This document shows, one piece after another, positions 59,701 through 64,000 of a DNA stretch of 64,000 nt. Under the pieces are notes generated by a model. The model was not told the origin of the DNA. It saw nothing but the letters and a program-made list of their open reading frames with translations, and did no database searches. The stretch comes from Cheilinus undulatus. Lineage: Eukaryota; Chordata; Actinopteri; Labriformes; Labridae. The stretch spans positions 23,871,667 through 23,935,666 of the forward strand of contig NC_054884.1 of NCBI RefSeq assembly GCF_018320785.1, in the 5' to 3' direction. A program made the position numbers and the translations under genes. Every line of letters begins with the position of its first letter. The stretch's first letter is position 1.

Positions 59701-61419
59701 CCTCAAGTCCTGAAAAATGAAGCCAATGCGGAAGTGCAAAAAATTGCAATATGAAGGTGTCCACTTGAGGGTGGCTGCAGGAACACCGAAAGTCCTTTCT
59801 GAACAGCTGTTAAACAGCTGTTTTTACACAAGAAATAAACCGGTTTACAGCCTGATTCAAAAAAACCAAACGTGTCTCATTAGCTAATGCCTTCATGTGC
59901 TCTCACTGCACAGGGGGGTGAATGTTTTTGTACCACAATGGTTTAGATTATATTTAGGAAAAACCTCACTGTGCACTGATTGGTGCATCTCGTTTGATTG
60001 ACATAGCTTGACAGGCAGAAGCTATCTGTCTACCAGAATGCTAGCTAGCTAGCTGATAGAAAGTTGAGCTTAGTGAGCGGGCCGTTAGGTTGATCCAAAG
60101 TTCGGTTGAGCCAGCAAATTCAATATGGAAGCTGCCGCGGATTGGCTTCAAGAGCAGTTTGAGTATTGTAAGCAGACGGCTGACGTCAGGCTTTGTCCAG
60201 TTCTTTCAACAGTCTATGTGTGAAAGCAGACACACAAGGAAATGGCTAAAACAATTATGTTCAGGAACAGAACAAAACTATCATTCCTAACAAGAAAACA
60301 CCCTTAAACTAGAGCCTTTGATTATCTTGGATGACTCTAAATCAAGGATGAAAGACCATTTGACCAGGAAAAAAAAATGTAGTTTCAGGGGGTTATATGC
60401 AGCCTTTATACAGACCAGTTTCCTAATGCTTCAAGAATTACATGCTTAGTGCATTAATCAATATTTGGTATAATAAAAAGCCCTGTTTCTGATCTATTAA
60501 TGATACTATCCTGTTGCTCTTTCTCATATATATTGTATGTAAAACACTATAAAACTACCTGATTTGTATTCTGAGTTGAGCATGTTTCTAAGTCATGATA
60601 ATATAATCTAAATGGGTAACTCCAATGTCAACAGTATATTCTATGTGTGTAAAATGCAGTGATGTTTTGTTCCCTGCGGTGTATTTACTTGCTGGCCAGG
60701 CCGCCTCCAGGTGGAAGGTTGGGGATGTTCTCTGTGGCGATGCTCCTCAGAACAGACACCAGGTCAGGGACTCCCGCCTCCCCACAGTTTCCCAGTAGCT
60801 CTACACACAAACACAAAGAGGAGAAGCGGTTTATGAGAGATCAGGGTGTATACTGAAGCAAGGTCGCAGCACAAAACGCAACAAGGTGTAGGTGTTAAAA
60901 TGGCAGCTTCCTCTGCAGAGGCTGAGAAATCAGCCAAAGTGGTGGAAAAATCAGATACAGCACTGTTTACCATCTGAAGCACCACAGTGAAGCAGACCGA
61001 TTTTTAAATATTTGTACAACCTAAAGAATGTTTATTTTGTCCTGGTTATGTACACAGAAACTGAGCACTGTATGCAGCCTTTTGTCTCGCTTAACCTTTT
61101 CAAAAAGCAGTTTGAATCAATAATGTCCCTTAAAAAAGGGAAAATTTGATGCTTGGTTCCAAAAAGTAACTGGCAATAAGTAAATTACTTCTTTGGGATT
61201 CTAATCTAAGAGGAATCTTTCTTTTTCCTTTTAAATGTAAGGAAAAAATCAGTTTTTTATGTCTCTATGCAAGGAAGTGAACATGTGATGTGTGTGCTGA
61301 CCCTCGACACGGCTCTCCAGGTATTTATCCAATTCCTCCTCTTTCTTCACGGCGTCCTCTGAGATCTTGGGAGCTCCAGGTAAACACACCAACACCACGC
61401 TCATATTGTCCCTGCTCCC
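53800..61419 (-). CDS. ppm1b: PPM1B-type protein phosphatase (PP2C family), 3' exons, long isoform
   Basis: C-terminal part (209 residues) of a Mg/Mn-dependent cytosolic Ser/Thr phosphatase. Exons are 61419-61302, 60800-60689, 57298-57241 and 54141-53800, with consistent GT-AG borders and phases. The first opens [20 protein letters not shown]; its DN carries the last metal-binding Asp of the PP2C core (Asp282 in PPM1A). Then come the PPM1A/B helical domain ([29 protein letters not shown]) and [19 protein letters not shown]. The last exon carries [20 protein letters not shown], close to the human PPM1B LVEALRQMRINHRGNYRQLL segment, followed by an acidic and Pro/Ser-rich tail that ends at the TGA at 53800. 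The large catalytic exon is off the right edge. The first base of the last exon is set by TCACCTCAG|GCC; an upstream CTGCAG acceptor is possible. Paralogue naming (ppm1b copy or a fish ppm1n gene) is unresolved. Confidence 0.9.
54960..55600. repeat. Degenerate T/G-rich tandem repeat
   Basis: Variants of (G)GGAATTTTGGGAAT..TTTGTTTGGATATTTTGAGA..TTTCATGGAA recur every 40-60 bases over about 640 bp, with two long G-runs near 55144-55157 and 55211-55223. It lies in an intron of the PPM1B-type gene. Confidence 0.55.
56428..56513. repeat. Small fold-back element (86 bp)
   Basis: GAGGGGGAAAAGCTGTTAAA at the left is inverted at the right as GTACTTTTAACAGGTTTTCT. Half-sites of the same family are at 54695-54720 and 59180-59202, and an interrupted copy is at 34284-35405. 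Confidence 0.65.
57972..58300. repeat. Fish interspersed repeat fragment (AGGGCTGAACGATTTGGG type)
   Basis: AGGGCTGAACGATTTGGGAA followed by alternating CAATT/GATTTGATATGCAATT words is a common hAT-type repeat end in fish. The other end is not seen. Confidence 0.5.
58435..58808. mobile_element. Second copy of the element found at 31.6 kb
   Basis: Colinear with 31610-31965 over shared words including GTCATTCAGGGACGCA, CTTCTTCTGGCAGAACAAA and CGCGTCATCAGCTCTAG, and ending near TGTAACAGAAAAGCTC. No ORF. The related segment 58850-58910 may be part of it. Confidence 0.6.
59690..60060 (-). repeat. Copy of the CCTCAAGTGGACA repeat family
   Basis: It carries GCAACCTCAAGTCCTGAAAA, ATGAAGCCAATGCGGAAGTG and GTGTCCACTTGAGGGTGGCT, the reverse of the copy at 1-130, and continues with words shared with 40180-40270. 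Confidence 0.6.
60801..61301 (-). other. PPM1B-type gene intron, 501 bases
   Basis: Bounded by donor GAGG|GTCAGC and acceptor TGTGTGTAG. A Glu/Gly codon is split after its first base, so the junction reads RVE-E-LLGN. I see nothing functional inside it. Confidence 0.8.
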
Positions 61420-62334
61420 CTGTAAGAATGAGGACAGGCACAGAGAGAACAGACAGGGTCAAGGTCCATTTATTTACCATACCACAGCATAGAGTTGAAC
61501 AGCACAACCTGTAGATCATTCAAGTAACAAAAACCAGACGGTCTACTTTTTGCACAAGAAGGAAAATTATTTATGAAAACAGCATTAAAAGTAAAATGAT
61601 TTACATGTTGATTTTTTTGGCCAGATCACAATTTCTATTTCAACACAGTTCTTTTCCATTAAGATTTTTCAGAAGTCCCTGAACACTGGACGGAGAAAAA
61701 TTGAATGTTTGAGAAGAAAAAGTCACTCAGCCACAGAGCACTGAAAGATCAGTGGTCCATTTATCATTACATCAATCATTGTCTAATCAATATAAGCTAT
61801 GAAAGTGCAGGTTAACCTTTATTTTTTAGACTTCTATGTAGATTTTAATCAACACTAACTATGTTAACAACTGGTGTTACAGTCAAACTAGTGGCAGACA
61901 TGAATTTCCAAACTAAATACTCAGGTAGGTGCCAAGGGCTTTACATTTAAGATTTTTGGAAATTCCACATTTGGCAGTTTTTGATTTTATGCGTCACGTA
62001 TATGCAATTTGAAAATACATTTATGGCTTATAAGGTATGATGTTTGAATTTGGTATTCAGAGATAATTGTGGCTGAGTGGCTGTGACACTGCTGCATTTC
62101 TACCAAACAGACTGGTTCACTTCAGTTCAGTTCAGTATGGTACACATTTATTTGCACTTCCACTGTCAAAAGTTGGTTAAAATACCAAAATAACTGATTC
62201 ATACCATACTACACTTTGGCATCCTGCTGTTGGGGTATCAAACATACCTATCTGACCCTAAAGAGTGGAGCTACATGGCCTGCAGACCACTGATTGGTTG
62301 AAAGAATAGTCACAATGCTCTTAAAGGAAACTGT

Positions 62335-63447
62335 GATACAGATGAGGATGAAATTATTAGCCCCCGCCCCCTATGAAAATCTCAGTTTTTCCCCAAGTGC
62401 TGTCAGACAGAACAAGCAACTTTTAACACAGCTTTTCCAAACATCCTAGTTTTATTTTGGTTGCTTACATTATTTTAGTTGGCACATAGAAACAAATAAA
62501 ATCACAAAAACCACAAGGTTAAAAATTTATTAGCCCCTTTAGAACTGACCATTTGATTGAGCCATAGTACAAACCACTGTTGTGCAATGATGTACTCTAA
62601 TTGTGAAATGCTCAAAGCTTGTAAAATCAACTTAAAATGGAGTGTCATCTTCCAATTTACACGCAGCATAAAAACGGTTTGAGCTGTCACTTGAGAAAAA
62701 CATCACTGCAAAAACACAAGAAATCAGTTCAGGCTTGAGAAAAAGAATGGCTGATGCTCACAAAGCCGGAGAAGGATATTTAAAGTTAACAGAGCATTTC
62801 CATGTGTCAAGAACTGGAGTGAGTATTATCAAGAAATTCAATGAGAGCCACGCAGTACAGATAAAACCTGCAGAGGTAGAAAGAGAAAGATCTTAAAGAC
62901 TAGTGAGACATCTGTCTGATGACCCCTGAACAACTTTAAAGACACTAGTGAATGACTTAGCAAAGTCAGAAACTATATTCTCAAAGAATACATCTCTAGA
63001 GCTCTGAACAGAAAAGGAGCACGAAACACTCCACCTCTGCAGAGGAGACACCTGGAGGAAGATTATGGATACTGGAAGCATGTCCTTTGGTCAGATGAGA
63101 CCAAACTAGAGCTCTTTGGTCATAGAGACGTTGCTTATGTTTGGAGAAAGAAGGGAGAGGCATATAACCCATAGAACACCATCCCCCACAGTAAAACACA
63201 GTGGTGGGAGTGTTATGCTGCGGGGATTCAGAATCTTATAAAGGTGGAAGGAATCAAAAAGAATGAAGGATATGTGAAGATTTTGAAAGGAAACCTCAAG
63301 CAGTGAGCAGCAAAACCGGGTCTGGGTTGTCGCTTTGTCTTCCAGCACAACCCAAAACATTGGTGGCTCCTGGTGAAGAACTACCTCCAGAAAATCAAGC
63401 TGAATGTTATTGAGTGGCCTGTACAAAGCCCTGACTTGATTACCAAG
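62335..63447 (+). mobile_element. Tc1-like transposon (GAAATTATTAGCCCCC end), truncated
   Basis: It starts with GATGAAATTATTAGCCCCC, the end motif of another fish Tc1 group. It then carries a helix-turn-helix remnant, VLWSDETKLELFGHRDVAYV with the first catalytic Asp (about 63085-63145), GGSVML near 63205 and VEWPVQSPDL near 63415. The last part is cut off where a new repeat begins at about 63450. Several stops and shifts; inactive. Confidence 0.78.
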
Positions 63448-63449
63448 GC

Positions 63450-64000
63450 CCCTCCAGACGGAGACGAATTCCGGAGTGTGCACAAAAGTTTTTTGTCGTA
63501 ATGGGGTTTCATTGATACAGAAACGGCATTTTGGGAGGCTGTAAATGTTACTTTTTGAAACCGGGTCCTAGAGTGAACAAATCTGTTAACGCTTATTACT
63601 TCATCTCCATGTAGACAGCCAACCGCATCTTTCTTGAAACGATTACATCATACATAGCATAGCCCACCTACGCCACACGTGCTGTCAAACCAGAACAACA
63701 ATGGAGGATTACAGGGTTGTGCTGCAGAAGCTACAAAGCCTATTATAACTTTTACAGCAAAATCTGTTGCTCCTTTACCACCACGGCGAACAACTTACAC
63801 CAGATGTTCTTAAATCCACCGCGCAGAACAACCACAAGGGCAACTAGGAGAAAGTTTGTGACAGCTTTCTATAATCTTCTTCTCTCTTTTGGTGCATTTC
63901 TGGGGCAACAATCCCATGTTTATGGAAAACTTTTTCAAAACAAAACAGAAATATATTGATTTTGTCCCTGTGTGGACAAGGTTCAAGACTCATGGCAGAA
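63450..64000. repeat. Unclassified repeat-like sequence at the window edge
   Basis: The Tc1 homology stops abruptly at CCTCCAGACGGAGACGAATTC, so another element probably joins here. The run CGGAGTGTGCAC..GGGGTTTCATTGATACAGAAACGGC has the look of a fish non-autonomous DNA element, and GTGTGGACAAGG near 63971 may belong to it. The element is not complete in the window. Confidence 0.35.

Larger units (their letters stand above)
57299..60688 (-). other. PPM1B-type gene intron between the LASK and RSVIEAMYN exons
   Basis: Bounded by donor GCAA|GTAAAT at 60689 and acceptor TTTGCAG at 57299. The Lys codon is split AA|A. It carries hAT-like sequence from about 57970, an element also present at 31.6 kb (58435-58808) and a copy of the CCTCAAGTGGACA repeat (59690-60060). 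No extra exon is supported. Confidence 0.8.
61420..64000 (-). other. PPM1B-type gene intron (partial) upstream of the GSRDN exon
   Basis: It begins at acceptor ATTCTTACAG. The large catalytic exon expected upstream is not found before the right edge. The stretch holds a hAT-like fragment near 62100-62300, a Tc1 copy and a further repeat at the edge. Confidence 0.75.

Overview
This window reads as vertebrate nuclear DNA, almost certainly from a teleost fish. Coding sequence is sparse and intronic, with GT-AG introns. The background is AT-rich, with fish-type Tc1/mariner, hAT-like, LINE and palindromic repeats and many microsatellites. I see no operons, no prokaryotic genes and no tRNA or rRNA gene. 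The species cannot be named from the sequence.

Three genes are recognisable, all on the minus strand, so they read from right to left. (1) At 47.4-61.4 kb are the 3' exons of a PPM1B-type metal-dependent Ser/Thr phosphatase. Its large catalytic exon lies beyond the right edge. Two alternative C-terminal exons are present: a long acidic, proline-rich tail at 53800-54141 and a short tail ending LEDPW at 47401-47430. (2) At 28.2-29.5 kb is a complete two-exon SIX3/SIX6-class homeobox gene. Its divergent SIX domain and very short C-terminus best fit fish six7. (3) At 19.1-19.4 kb is the first coding exon of a novel-type protein kinase C of the epsilon class. A CpG-rich promoter lies just upstream of it, and the rest of the gene runs off the left edge, so positions 1-19093 are its first intron.

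The order PPM1 - SIX - novel PKC is the order known from vertebrate PPM1B-SIX3/SIX2-PRKCE and PPM1A-SIX6/1/4-PRKCH, so the window is a further copy of an old paralogous block. The genes share no pathway. They are kept together probably by common ancestry and perhaps by long-range SIX regulatory elements in the 29.6-46 kb interval.

The rest is introns and intergenic DNA with decayed mobile elements. These include five Tc1-like copies, hAT-like elements (one with a clear 8-bp target duplication), a TTAA-flanked palindromic element, a 430-bp fold-back, a LINE reverse-transcriptase remnant, and a retroposon inserted into a fold-back element with a 17-bp target duplication. I found no wholly new multi-gene system. 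The most useful observations are the ancestral alternative 3' ends of the phosphatase gene, the six7 regulatory motifs and the nested insertions.
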